Origin: Protopterus annectens
Taxonomy: Eukaryota > Chordata > Ceratodontiformes > Protopteridae
NCBI RefSeq assembly: GCF_019279795.1
Contig: NC_056727.1
Location: 1,211,064,577 to 1,211,128,576 of the forward strand
Direction of reading: 5' to 3'
DNA length: 64,000 bases
Shown: piece after piece, positions 31,511-44,519 of the stretch
Position numbering within the stretch: the first letter of the stretch is position 1
Layout of the letters: every line of letters starts with the position of its first letter
Program-made: the position numbers and the translations under genes
The notes under the pieces: model-generated
The model's database searches: none
What the model was told of the DNA's origin: nothing
What the model saw: only the letters and a program-made list of their open reading frames with translations

Positions 31511-34500
31511 CTATTCTCTCATGAATGATTTTGGCACAGAAACCCATTTAACTAATGCTGAACATCCAAAATTAATGAAATTGGGATACTTTTCAATTGC
31601 TTATGCAAGAAACTCATGGTGGACAAAGATGACAGGTGGTCATTCTGGTAAAAGAGGAATTCCCTGGCAATTGGATGACGTATTTAATACAGAAGGTAGA
31701 TATGTTATGATAAATGATTACATAGCAGGGGTTAGGGCAACCATCCTGAACCTATCTTTTCCCTGACTTGGCAGCTAATGTAGCTAAAGAAATAAGAGAA
31801 TGAGTGTCATTCCAAGAGATTCTGAATATATTGGGGGGGAGGCAGAATGGAATACCATTCCTTTTTTGGGGGAGGTGCACTCAAATCTTAGGAGATTCTG
31901 GATTCCCACATTTGGGAAATAACCCCAGAAAACTTTGCTGCTCTTTGACATGGGAGGACACTCCTAAAACACTGACTATTCCAAATGATATATATACCTG
32001 TTTTTCCAGCAAATTCCTGCTGGGCTCCAGGATTGACAAGTTTCTAGTTACAAAGGAGCACATTCATTTGTTATTGGGTCTCCGGTACCATCCAGTTTTT
32101 CAGCCAGATTATTCCTCTCTGGTTCTTATACTTTTGATGGATCATGCTCCATATGAGAGAGAGACCCAAGTGATAGTATGAACTTCTGCAAAGGTGTTGC
32201 TTTCAGGAATGGTTTGACTACACTTTACACTGAAAAAAAGGCTTATGGTACAACTTGAGGAGGAAATGATGCCACTGAATTGGGATATGCTAAAAGACAG
32301 CATTTTAAAGTACTGTCTCTGGATAAAGTGCAAGAAAAAAATAGTGCAAACTCTATAAAGTGAATAATTATCAGGAGGAGGCTAAGGGGACTTTAATAAA
32401 AGGAGATATGGAAGCTGAGGCTGCAGTTAAGTATAAGGTTGTCATTAGATTACAGTTTGGAGTTTATCATCAGGGTGTTTGAAAATCATTCTCAAAGTTT
32501 AAAGCATCTTGCTATCTAGCTGAGGGCACAGCAGGCAAACAGGTGGGCAACTAGTTTGAAACCCACACATCACTAGGGGTCCTGGCAAGATCCTCAAAGT
32601 ATTTGCCCATTTTTATGAACAGCTATACAAGGGAAAAGGTGGCCCTTTTCCAGGTCAAGAATTAGAGACTGCAGTCTCTGGAGGTTCCTAGGTTGACAGA
32701 GGACTGTCTTGACCAAGTCATGTGTTCTGCGTGTCACAAGGAGAAATGGAAATAGTTATGGATAGCTCAGAAAAGGGAATAATACCTAGTTTGGATGGTC
32801 TCCCCTTGAACGTTACGCTTTTATTAGTGAACACTGTCTCAATATATGGACAAATCTTTTCAAAAACATCCTGGATGGAGTACAGATTCCAGATACTTGG
32901 CAACAGGCTATGGTATTAGTCATTATGAAAGAAGGGATCTTAAAAGCCCATCCAAGTCTTGAACCATGATTATAAATTATTTACACTAATAATATCCAAG
33001 AGGTTGGCCGAGATTCACCTTGAAATTATTCATACGGACAAAACAGGTTTTGTTAACGGTAGGACATCTGAAACACTATAAGGGTGGAACTGATGGTTGA
33101 AGAATGCAATAATGCACATAAACTCCTGGCAGTCAGTTGTGATTCAGAAAAAGTATTTAATAGAGTGAGGTGGGAGTATTTGTGCAGGACACGCAAATGA
33201 CTAAGGAAACCCAAATGTGTTTTTTTCCATGACAAGAAATCCTTGTATGGGAGCATTAGCCAGGGTAAAGATGGGTCCCCGCCTCTCTTAGGATTTAGGG
33301 ATTTCTATTTGCCATTTATTTGGAACCACTCACCATTAAGCTCAGGCAGTTGCCTTTTCAGAATTATGTGATGAAAGACAAAGAACAAAAGCTGGCTCTT
33401 TATGCATATGAATCTTCTTGGTGAATCTCCAGAGAGACTTGGAACAATTGTTTTCGGAATTGCAGATATCTGGCCACCTGTCAAGGTACAGAATTAACAG
33501 TGACAAAAAAAAAGGCAATATGTATTAACTTCCTAGTAGAGTATAAACTTATGGATATATGTTTTCCTTTTTGGTTAACTCTGGTAGCAACTGCAACCAG
33601 ATCAGTCAAACAAACTTTCAGAGATATAACCCAGAAAACAACTAACTTGATTAAGAAATGGGAGACAAGTTTGGATCAGCCCCAGAGAGTACAGGAAGTC
33701 AGCTGGTTCATTGTACCCCTGTTGGTTTATTATACACAAGTTACACCATGTCTTCCTCTCCCTAGCAGTCTCAAGTAGCCAATCCAAACAACCTAAAATT
33801 TACATGGGCTGGAGCCAAAGCTTGGGTATACTGGAATATTTTTACACTGCCTATAGTAATGTGGGGACTGGGGATACTGGACATGGAAATATATCTGGTA
33901 GGAGACATAGTCAAGACTATTTCATCAATAGATTTCCCCTAAAACTGTCAGTTGCTGGAACAGCTTGATTTTGGCACAATTTAGAGGAGTCAGATGGTTA
34001 CATCCGACAGTAGCCCATCATAAAAGACCAAGAAATGATACTACATCTATGACTGTTGGGCATTAAACAGGGAAAACGCATTAGACTGTCTTCCAGAGGT
34101 AACCACAATAATAGATACCCACTGCTGTGGAAGGACAGAGCATGGATCATAAGACTGGTCACTTTGGCCAAACCACTTGAGTTTTGGAACAGTTAATGGT
34201 TATTGATAGAGTACTGAATTACCCAGAATTCTTTGAGAAAGTTCAATTGGAGAATGATTGCTTGCTGGAAATTATCTGATATAGTAGGGGAACTTACAAA
34301 GATGTAACTATCTCTAATCCCTCAGAGACTGCCCTATAATAATCCAATGTCTTACTGACAGTAGGAGACTTTGCTTTGATTAAGGGAATACTCAGCCACA
34401 TACATAAAATTCAGCCTGGAACTAAAGCTGTGATAGTGGAATACATGGTGAATTCGCAAGCAAACTTGGGACATCAGCTAGCTTCTTGACAATGGGCTAT

Positions 34501-35280
34501 CCTGATCCTTACACCATCCTATGCTACTAGATGATGTAGGTACAGGTTCTTTGGGTGGCAATTCCTCTTTAAAGTTGTTTTATACTCCAGACAGTCTAGT
34601 AAAGATGTTCAAAATTGCAAGTACTTAAGCTTGAGATGCAGGGGGAAGTCAGAGTGGACTGGCTCTATGATTTTTGGGAATATCCCTTGTTGATAGAATT
34701 TAAGATGGAGAGCAAGATATTGTGCTACTGGCTCATTTGGAATTGACCAAGTCTAAATTTTTTATTATTGGGTGCCCACTTGAAGTAGGCTTGGACACTG
34801 GGAAAAATAGTTTAGTAAATATACTGCTATTGGTCTCAAAAAAGCATGTACTAAATGACAGAAAGTTATTCATCCTCAATGGATTTCTGAAGTAATTGCT
34901 TTAATGAACAAGATTAAGGAATTTGAATTAGTGAACTCTGTGGTTTATGTATGAAGAGATTTACAGAAATGGCACCCATAGGTTCTTCTCTTTCATAGTT
35001 CAGAAGATTAGGTAAGATTTTGTACTACAAGAGGTTTTATATGAGCAACCATACATTTGGTGTGGATATTCTATGCTACTTTGGAAAAGTACTCATGGTT
35101 TGACCCTTTTCATCTGTGGTCTTACATAATCTTTTTTCTCTTACTGTGGAAGTTGAGTTTCATTACAATCTACTGCATATTGTTAATTTGTTTACATGGA
35201 TTTAAAAAAAAAGATCACAATCTTTTCCAGTTTCTACTTCTCTTCTGTTGTCTATTCAGGGTTTCATAAAATTCTTTAAA
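31510..35280 (+). mobile_element. L1-clade LINE ORF2, plus strand, decayed
   Basis: Endonuclease: WWTKMTGGHSGKRGIP, GRYVMINDYIAGVRATILNL (31612-31766), SRIDKFLVTKEHI (about 32025-32065; L1 SRIDYxLxS), DHAPYE (32142-32160; SDHAP). RT: IPDTWQQAMVLVIMKEG (about 32888-32940), DSEKVFNRVRWEYL (about 33130-33182; DAEKAFDRVxWxFL). Later: LIKKWETSLDQPQR (about 33650-33695), WGTGDTGHGN (near 33860). Stops and frame changes are frequent, and the RQGCPLSP and FADD blocks are not clearly readable. The right end meets an L1 fragment in the opposite orientation at about 35280-35290. Confidence 0.75.
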
Positions 35281-35289
35281 TATTCTATT

Positions 35290-36420
35290 TCACCAGGTTT
35301 CCTAACCATCCTTCCTAAACCTCAATTGCTGATTTTCATTACATCTCTATCAACTTTTTTTATGATAATCTTAAGCTAATTTTTGTTTTATCCTTCCATG
35401 GCAATATGCCTTTACAAGTACCAGTTTTACTTCCCTCAAATTGCTCCTTCCCATCTCCTCTCCAGTTCTGCGAATTCCTCTCTTTGCTCTTCATCGAACT
35501 ATTCAATACACTCTTGTACATCCTTAATTTTTTGCAACTTCTCCTTTTTTCCTTTCTGCCCAGTGAATCCTCTCCTGTCTTTACCCTTAACTTCTTACTT
35601 TATTCAGTCACAGCTTTCCAGTTCCTCGCAATTTTAATTCTTCCGAAATTTTAATTTACTCCTGTAGCCACTTCAGGATTTCTTCCTTTTTCTACTCAGA
35701 TCTCATCCATCCTACCTTTAGCCACCATTGACTGCTCCTGCTCCCTTATGAATGTCTTTTATCTGTAATACCACAGGTGCATGATCTCAGCACCAGGTGT
35801 GCCCGAAAATTCTTAAATATTTATATTCTTCAACTCTGCAGAAATGGTTTAAGCTGACCCATGTCCCATTACTGGCTCAAAGTAAAAGTAAACTTTCTAT
35901 TCACCAGTGCAATATTAGCTACATTCATCATGCCATATTTTTTTTTAAATATAAATTTCAGAAGTTGCCCCCTCCAAAGTCACTTTAGTTTCCCTTGATC
36001 CCCCACTCACATATTCCATACTTACCATGTTCCAGTCTCCTGCTGATATTCCCACTCCCTGAACCAGTGCTATTGCTTCACCCATTAAAGTTTTCAATTC
36101 CTTTTTTGTGGGTCGGGGGGTATGAAAATTCCCCAATATGATTCTCTGACTTCACTATTTATCTTATTAACATGCATCATCCCAGTTCATCTGATTTCAC
36201 ACATGCACTAATACTTTCTTTTACTAATGTAATGACTCATCTGTTTCTGTCTTCCAATCCAACCCATTTCCAAACCCTTTTCTAATCAGCTATTCCTTCT
36301 CCTGTTTATATAAATGCATCTCTGGCATCATTCATCCACTTTAAGTACTCTAGCACTTTAACGTTGCACTTTGCACTCATCTGCAAGTCCATTTACACCC
36401 AACATTATTAATCTTAACCC
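35290..36420 (-). mobile_element. L1-clade LINE, endonuclease and linker fragment
   Basis: Minus strand. It starts with GVNGLADECKVQR and VLEYLKW (36400-36345), the N-terminal MNVNGLNSPxKRxKVLxYLK block of L1 ORF2. GDWNMV (about 36040) matches the GGDFNxV motif. WKAVTEYSKKLRVKTGEDSL (with stops; about 35620-35570) matches the linker before RT. It ends before RT begins, facing the 3' end of the neighbouring plus-strand L1, so the two fragments are tail-to-tail in overall orientation. Confidence 0.6.
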
Positions 36421-36949
36421 AGTTTACTTCTATCAAGCCTTCTCTTCTCTTTATCCCCAGGGGAAACTACAACCTTTCCCTCCATGACAATTTCTTTAGA
36501 TCTTTGTTGTCTGCACTGCTGAATGATCTGTTTTCCAAAGTTTATAGACATACATTTAATATAAAAAATATATTCTGTGAAATTCATACCAGAATTATAT
36601 ACACGAATATTTCCCCATTTCAACACAAGTATCTTTGTTATTGCATAGCAGAACATTTCTCTGTGCTAGCATCTTCACATCTCAGTCATTCCCCTGTATG
36701 CTTCCCCATCCTCCAGCCCTCCCTCATGCATGCTTCTCATCCTTTTCTCTCATCTAAAAAGAAAATTGCTGCCTGCATTATTGCATGTCTGTGTTGAAAT
36801 CCCTAGGTCTAAAATATACTGTATCTTCATGTTATTTTAAATGCGCTCCAAGAGATCACACAGATTCTTAAAAATGGCTTCCCAGTCTTTAATTAATCCA
36901 GATACAATTCCAGTAAATCAAATTATCTCAAAAAATAGTCTCTCCACTA

Positions 36950-37760
36950 GAGAAGGAGGTGTACAATGTCTCTCACCAGAGAAATGACAGCTTCAGTAGT
37001 GTCAAACTCTAGGCCTCATCAAAACCTTAGAAAGGGTAACAGCTTCCTAAATGACAAACTTTGCAGAAACATTCTCCTCCTCTCACAAAATTGATTTCAG
37101 AAAAGTTGTGGCACAAAAGTGATCCTAGTCTGACTTGATAAGCTTATCTGGAATATACTTAATACTGGACAAGTCAGAGCACCACATTTCTTTGACTTGT
37201 TGAAAGTCACTGACTACTTAAAATGTAAAACTGCCTCTTCAAAATTAAACCACTTAATCAAGGGCATTTCCCAAGACTCTACATTAGGTCCTCTTCTATT
37301 TTACATAGATCGGGTCTCCCATTATGTGTGATGGCATCCATCTTTTTCCAGTAATCAGATGACTTGACAGTGTGTGCCTGACGTATATCTTCAGAGCAAA
37401 ACAAAAACTTCAGGCAGTATTTTTGAAACTAGAAGCTTGGTTGAAAACTCCAGGGATTGTCACTGAATATATCCCAACACTAAAAGCATTATCTTCTATA
37501 TAGTCATCAATATAAGCTGTCAAAAATCATTGGAACTGTGCATTCATGTCAGTTGATGGTCCTTCAGATGAACTAGCCCTTTCTATGAAATACAGCACAG
37601 TGACTATACAAGACACCCTCTTACAAGGGTATGAGTCTAATGAAACAAAATGCAGTCAGATTTTTGGGTATTTATATAGAATTAAACTCCCACCATCAGA
37701 GTTAAAATGACTTCCGCCTTTAGTCTTTCCAGAGTGTGCTGTGGGATATATCCTGTTTCC
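36950..37760 (+). mobile_element. Very decayed LINE RT fragment
   Basis: Plus strand. FRKSCGTKVILV (about 37095-37135; GFRKGxST), LIKGISQDSTLGPLLFYID (37255-37311; [16 protein letters not shown]), then a weak thumb region. Interrupted by stops. It resembles the CR1/L2/jockey superfamily, but the family cannot be fixed. Confidence 0.5.
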
Positions 37761-37844
37761 TGTCCTTATAAACAATACACCAAACCAATACTCATTTACA
37801 ATAAAATGACAAGCTGAACTACTACCCGTAGAGCCAAATTTATT

Positions 37845-38115
37845 TATTTGTATTTATTTATTTAACATTTGTTTACCAGGAAAGTCTGACTTGGAACAAG
37901 GCAATTTTCAGCAAAGGCACTGGGAGAAATGATCCAGAAGCATGTCTTTGTGACATGGGAGGAAACTGGAGCACCCGGAGAAAACCCACACAAATGCAGG
38001 GAGGACATGCAGACTCCACACAGAAGGTACCCCAGGTGAGAATCAAACTGGAGAACCTCTTGCTTTGAGGTGACAATGCTAACTGCTGCACTACTGCACC
38101 GTCTCAGTACCAATA
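37845..38115 (-). mobile_element. tRNA-related SINE of a family widespread in fishes and amphibians
   Basis: Minus strand: a head with A-box-like GTGCAGCAGTTAGCA and B-box-like GTTTGATTC (38090-38040), then the body with TTCTGTGTGGAGTCTGCATG, TGTGGGTTTTCTCCGGGTGC and TTTCCTCCCA, a very familiar dispersed sequence of aquatic vertebrates. An ATTTATTTATTT repeat closes it at 37842-37862. Its exact Repbase name was not recalled. Confidence 0.75.
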
Positions 38116-38866
38116 AGGGGTAGTGACTGGGTTTGGTCTTACAATCAAGTTATATCACATATATCTATACATCACATTTGATCTTCTCCATGACATAATC
38201 ACACTGCAATTAAGCAAACACAGAGTGGCACTAACCCACTAAAGAGTGAAGACTTTCCTATGCAGAAACATTTATTCCATTAAATGTTGTAGCTTTGCAA
38301 CTTACTTGACTTAGGTCGTAAACACTATTAAACGCTTTAAAAGAGAGGTATGAACTTTTAAATGCATCTATTTAAAGGTGCATATGGCTAAGCTTGTTAC
38401 AGTCCTCATGACCACTTGTCTATTATTGCTCCTATGGCTTGAGAAAAGAACAAGTTACTCCAATGACAAGGAATTTTACTAGCAAAAACCTTTTCAGAAC
38501 CACAACAATTTGCTACACTGGCTCATAGCAACTGCCGACTACTGTGTGCAGGGACCTCCCATGTAATTCTATAGCATGCCTCATGTAACTACACCTCTGA
38601 AATGTAATACTTGGTCACATCTTATATAAAAGTTTTTTTTCAAGATTTTAACTTCTGGTATTTAAGTCCTGCATTTGAGTAGGTTTCTGCTTGTCTGCAT
38701 GTCACGCAGCACTACCCACTGCCGCACAATTATGCCCCACAGTCAGACAGATTCATCAATTTCTCCCTTAGATACAGCTGTAGCACATTACTGTAGCCCT
38801 CATCCTTAGTAGTTTCCTGGTCAAAGAAATACTGCTAGTGAGCTGTAACACATTAAACCACCAGTT

Positions 38867-38889
38867 AAAAAAAAAAAAAAAAAAAAAAA
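38867..38889. repeat. Poly(A) run
   Basis: About 23 consecutive A. It may be the tail of a retrocopy, but no element is readable immediately upstream. It lies 70 bp before the start of the nearly full-length CR1-group LINE. Confidence 0.8.
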
Positions 38890-38959
38890 CACCCTGGGCA
38901 GAAATATCCATCCACTGAGCTCCTCCTTGATCGATGCTGAAAAGCCCCCCCTTAGTGAC

Positions 38960-41900
38960 AACAGTCTTCATCTTAGCATTATGGACAGTTGGACTACCCT
39001 TGCTTTTCCTGCCAACCTTGTTGACTTGGTCTCTTGAGGCAGTGTAGCAATTGCCTCATGTACGCTGACAAGCCTCTACTAATAACTCACTCTAGTACAG
39101 AGTGCTACAGATGTATCTACAGCAATAATCTTGAATCCATGCTCTCTCAAACTCAAAAAAGTAACATGGAAGAAGTCTGTCAATCCACCCACCACTACAC
39201 ATGCACATAGTATGCATTAAACACAAAAATCAACATGCATGGAGATTCTCTTAAAAAAACTTACCAAAACACCAGAGACCTGCAAAACACAAGATTGCTA
39301 CAACAAACACAGTTCCCACAGCACATGACGAATAGTAACACCAGTGTCTCACCTACCAAGCCCATAAGGTGTAACACTCAAAAAAATAAAATTTCTTGTC
39401 ACTGGAGGCTCAATAGTGAGACACATGGATGTCCCACTCAACAAGTTGGACAAGGAGAAAGTCACAGTCAGTTGCCTGTCCGGTGCCAGGAATTGTCAGA
39501 TCATGCATACACTCAGGTTTCTCATCAACAAGTACCATTATGACTCTACCATAGTTCATGTTGGACTGAACAACCAGACATGTACCTCATTGGAATATAT
39601 GAAGAGAGATATTATTGAGCTCTCATGTCCCAGGCAGGTATGTCCCTAGGTTTGAGCACATACTACCCTTACCTAGAATGATACCATAGTATAAACAAAA
39701 TGATTGATTTCAATAATTGGCTTAGTTTTTGGTGTCATTCAAAGGGGATCCAGTTCCTGTCACCCTGGGAAGCCATGGTCAACAAACCTTAATGCTTTGC
39801 CAGAGACAGTTTGCACTTGGCACCTCTAGGCTTTCAACTGCTGGCAAAGACTCTTGCCTCCCCCATAGTGCCTTTTTTAGGCAAGGTCTCAAAAATAAAC
39901 TTACCGACTTGAAATTTGCCAGTCATAACAAAATAAGGGTCATGTTGCTAAACGCTAGGAGCTTAAACCAAAAATTGCACACCCTGGAAGTACTTCTAGC
40001 ACTGGAAGATGTAGATGTCTGTGCAGCCGCAGAAACCTGGTTCAAGACCTGAGAGAGTACCCCGGCCTTGCAAGGCTACAATGCCTTCCACACATTCAGA
40101 CCACAAAATTAACATATGAGAACCAAAGGAGGTGGTGTATCTATCTATATTAGAGATAAATTCACCTCTCGTGTAGTTAGACTGGACAACTCCATGGAGT
40201 TACTCCAAGTTCAGATTATGGTGGGCAAGACCCCCATTCACGTCATAGCCAGTTATAGATCCCCCTTCCGTGGGTCAAGATGTGCATGAAGCCTACATGA
40301 CCAAACTGGAGACAATCCATATATTACCAAATACTCTGGTTATGGGGGGATTTCAATTATCCTACCATTAACTGGGATACCTTTGCTAGCCCTAACTCAC
40401 TAGCACAAAAGTTCCTTGACTTTGTTAACTTAAATGCCCTGGAACAAATTGCTCATACTCTGGCAAGAGGAACAAATTTACTAGATCTTGTCCTCACTAA
40501 CATGTCAAACAGATACACTGTCACAACTGTCTGACCCTCAGTTAAATCTGACCACAAATCTGTCGCCTTCGAGCTGGCACTAACACAAGAAATCACAAAG
40601 GGTGAAATCAGACAAAAAACTTCAAAAAGGTAAACTATACCCTCCCTAGGTGAAAGTATTAATGCATTCCAAGCCCTTCCCCAGCTGGAAGTGGTAACTA
40701 CACCAAAGCTTACACTAAAGCCCTGTACAATCTCTTGCATAAATGTATAGACTCGGCTGTACCAGAAAGAATCAAATCCAGAGCCCCAAGTAAAAACAAG
40801 CTGCCATGGTGGACATCCAGCATCAACAAACTTTACAATAAATGCAAAAGTTGCAGTCCAAGAAAACAAAGGAGAGGTCTCAACAATGGAAATTCACCCT
40901 CCTCAGCCTCAACAGGCAAATAAGACAACCTGTCAAATTCTCCAAGGACTTTTGAGAAAAAGTTAGCAAGCACAGCCAAGGATAACCATAAGGCCTTTTG
41001 CAGCTATGTACGTATCCTAAAAGTAGGACCCAAGCATGTGCATAACTAATGACCAATGGTATCACACACTGACACACAGAGATAGCAAACCTGCTAGCAG
41101 GTAGGTTTGGTGAATAATTTCACTCCCTTATCCCCTTCAAACTTACCACAAAGCTTCCCCCAACCCCCCACCCTACATATCTGAAGAGCAGGTCATTGAA
41201 GCCATGTCCAGGGCACAAAACACAGCCTCTACGGACCAGATGGCATCCCAGGCTGTCTTCTAAACAGGCTAAAACATGACCTAGCATCACCATTAAGTAC
41301 TCTTTTCAATCATAACCTAACCACAGGCTTTGTTCCTGCAGAATGGAGAACAGCAACAGTTATTCCCCTCCACAAAGGTGGCCTAGCAACAGACCCAGGG
41401 AATTACAGACCCATAAGCTTGACCAGCATCATCTGTAAGGCCATGGAACATATCATTGACCTTATAAATGAAGACATAGGTGAACTCCAAACCCTGGATC
41501 CTACCTGATTCAACTTCAAGGGCAGATCCTGCCTGTTAAATCTGGTGGATTTCTTCAAAAATGTGACCAGGATGCACTAATGAGGGCAAATTTGTGTACA
41601 CCGCATACCTTGACTTCGCAAAGGCTTAAGGCACAATTCAACACTTGGGCATTACCAATAAACTTAGCAAACAATGTAAATCCCTTTGTTGTAAGATGGA
41701 TTCCCAACTGACTCACAAACTGGGTACACACTATAAAAGTGGGTGACTCCATATCAACCAGCAGACCTGTTAACAGTGGGGTGCAACAGGGATCAGTGCT
41801 GGGGCCCCTATTCTTTGGTATATGCTTCTCAGAAGTTTAGGGCAAAATTAAGGGGTTGTGGCTGGCCAAGTTTGCAGACAATTGCAAACTAGGTGCAATT

Positions 41901-42840
41901 ACTGAATCCCCAAATGATGTCAGTACACTCCAGGAGGGTCTTACACAGACCAACAACTGGTGTTTCAGTCACGGTCTCAAACTGAATGCAAAGAAATGCA
42001 TCATCATTCCCTTCAGCACAATGTCTCAACACTATCAAATCAACAATACCCTAAGTACCCACAAAGTGGTAAGGGACTTGGGATCACAAGTTGACTGCGA
42101 CCTTAACTTTGACCACCATGTGTCTACTTTGGTAAGGAAAGACTTCTATGTAGCACACTTGATTAGTAAAGGCATTGCCTCAAGATCAAAAGAGTTTATA
42201 ACCACTCTACACTTATCCGGGCTGTAATGGAGTATAATGCTCCTTTTAGCATGTACCATACAAATCACTGCAGCAATTGGAGAGACCTCAGAGGTTTCTA
42301 ACAAAGAAGATCAAGGGACCCCAGCACATGCCTTACACAGACTACCTAAGTCCCTGTCACTATACTCTCTATCTATATGACTTCATATAGACTTCTTAAG
42401 GGAGACTTATGCCTGGCCTACAGACCAGTCTCAGACCCAAACCTAAACCTAATGAACTTGCTGCATATCCATAAATCAAATGGGACTAGGGATACCCATT
42501 CCAGGGACCTAAATATGGTCTTCAACTTAAATAGGACATGCCGGAGGGATAGATTTATCTCCCAGCAACTGCCGCATCTTTGGAATAGGCTACCAATTCA
42601 TGTGAAGCAGAGCACCTCTATTACACTGCTCAAGCGGAACCTAGACAAGTGGATGGGGCACTGTAAATTCCTACCAGGGATAGCACTTACAGCCCTCTTG
42701 GACATGGGCAGTCATTGCTAAATGCAGTCTTGGGTATTGACTAGCATTTCTATGGTATTATATTGGGATGAAACAGCTAGGCTTGAAATTAGCTCTGGTG
42801 TCGATAGCTTAGTAATCTTCTATGATCCTATATGTCTTAT
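38960..42840 (+). mobile_element. CR1/L2-group LINE, nearly full-length copy B
   Basis: ORF1 remnants: a cysteine-rich piece (CSNCLMYADKPLL, CYRCI; about 39045-39115) and a GDSL-esterase-like part (HMDVPLNKLDKEKVTVSCLS, LINKYHYDSTIVHVGLNN, SLEYMKRDIIELS; 39410-39630). ORF2: AP-endonuclease (IRVMLLNARSLNQKLHTLEV, DVDVCAAAETWFKT, 39930-40050; GGGVSIYIRD near 40130); RT (PISLTSIICKAMEHII, about 41413; YLDFAKA, about 41610; [15 protein letters not shown], 41780; LAKFADNCKLGA, 41860); C-terminal domain (GDLCLAYRPVSDPN, CRRDRFISQQLPHLWNRLP, 42400-42600) ending at 42718. Several stops and frame changes occur. It has both ORFs and a 3' tail like copies A and C, so it shows the whole plan of the family. 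Confidence 0.85.
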
Positions 42841-42850
42841 GTACATAGAT

Positions 42851-42877
42851 GACATGTACATAAAACATGTACATGTC
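42851..42877. repeat. Perfect inverted repeat, 10-bp arms
   Basis: GACATGTACA, a 7-nt spacer, and TGTACATGTC. It lies just beyond the 3' tail of LINE copy B within a run of ATGTACAT units. It may be a small hairpin or a chance product of the AT/GTAC-rich stretch. Confidence 0.7.
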
Positions 42878-43563
42878 TATTTTTTCTTTGGAATTGTACT
42901 TGCTAATTTGACTGGGTAGTGACCGGAAAAGATCTTGTAGCAGCCTCCTCACCCAGTTAACAAGCAAAAATAAATTCAGATCAACATCAAACCCAGAGAT
43001 CTATAGCTCTACAGGTTCTCTCTTAAATATTTACAGATATCATTATACAAGACTCCCTTGTGTGTACACTCTTGTTCTTTCTCTAATTAATAACTAAAAT
43101 TACATATCGTCCTTGCCTCACCCCTCTGAATCTCAATATATCCTAATATTTTTCCAAATCTATTACTACTACAGCATTTCTTGACCTGTGATTTTATTGT
43201 GCCCATCTTGTTATATATGCAGTGAGGTATCATAAGAAATGTATATCACATCAATCTACCACATTTCCAATCTCTTGAAAGTCAATATGCTCCAATTTCC
43301 TTCTAAATTTGTTACTACTGGAACATTCCTTGATCACTTACCTGTTTTACTGTGCCTCCCTAATACCTTACTGTATAAGCTAACACAGGGATCATAATTT
43401 TGATGACAGGCTTACCACTGCGGCTATACACACAAACTGAACATGTTATTAAAATGTGTCATAAGGTAACTTTAGTACATAATGGAAGGTCAAGGTTATT
43501 CAAAAAATGTGGACAATTACATGCTCATTGTAAATCATAAATTATTCAGGGGAAGAAGTCCAA

Positions 43564-43705
43564 TGGGGTGGGAGGTTGGCATAATGGTTAAGGTGTTTAC
43601 CTTACAGACACAAGGTGCAGGGTTTGATTCTCACATGGGATACTTGGCTAGGCTTAAAATGGCCCAAAAGGGCACTTAGCCTAGTACTAATCTATGAATC
43701 TGCAA
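43564..43705 (+). mobile_element. tRNA-derived SINE sharing the CR1-group LINE tail
   Basis: The head has an A box (TGGCATAATGGTTAAGG, 43577-43593) and a B box (GGTTTGATTCT, 43621-43631) spaced as in tRNA genes, giving an RNA polymerase III promoter. The tail (TTGGCTAGGCTTAAAATGGC, 43643-43662, then TAGCCTAGTACTAATCTATG, 43677-43696) matches the 3' end of LINE copies A (20100-20052) and C (55505-55463), including the GGCTA...TAGCC hairpin. SINEs that share a LINE tail are mobilised by that LINE's reverse transcriptase. Confidence 0.8.
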
Positions 43706-44519
43706 AGCAAAATTAAAAGAACAGAAATTGTTATGACTGTATCTACTAAAAATAAAAACTATAGCCATCACATTCTCTGCATCACTAAGTGAAGACATGA
43801 AAGATAAAATCTGAGCAGTACATATTGTCATGGAAAATCCCACTCTCCAATACACCACAGAATTACTTATCACAGAAAAATTATATAAGCATTTAAAAGT
43901 AAGAAAACACAGGTATGTTGAGTTTCGAAGTATCCTAATGTAAACAGGATCCCTGCACACTAGTGACTCAAAGTGATAACACATGTACCAAATCAGATGT
44001 ACAGAGGGCACATTGCAAATACACTACACATACAAAGTATGTTAACAAGTAAATGCAATTATATTTAAAAGAAAGTATTGAATTTTTATTTCAAATGTCA
44101 CTGTTTAACAGCAATATTTCATGCTTGCTCACCTCAAAACATGATGTATTGCTTAAGTATATGCTAGCATCGCTGTAACTGTAAAATTCCACTTCAAGTA
44201 CCTTCATTTATAGCTCATCACACATCATCTTCCTTGACACATTATCGACCTGTATGAACTACTAATAATTTGTCACAGGCTGTACTGGAGTAATGAACGT
44301 AATGGTCTTTGATGTTCTAGTATATACTATGAGGTGTCAGTGTCTGTAACAGTAGCCAAACTTGTTTATATATGCTGTCAAATACAAGGCAAACTAATCT
44401 GTCAAGCTGCATAATGTATGTATGCTACACGTAACACTAGAGCTTTTCTCACCAGGCCTCTGCTGAAAATGGGCTTGTAGCAAAGTCATACAACCAGATA
44501 CCAGAAAAGATATCTGCAG

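Noticed and set aside
35383-35654. Plus-strand open frames of about 80 codons
   Set aside because: They lie opposite the L1 endonuclease/linker fragment on the minus strand and are Ser/Leu/Phe-rich shadows of A-rich coding sequence.
43577-43631. A possible tRNA gene
   Set aside because: A and B boxes are present but no complete cloverleaf; the LINE-like tail shows it is a SINE head.
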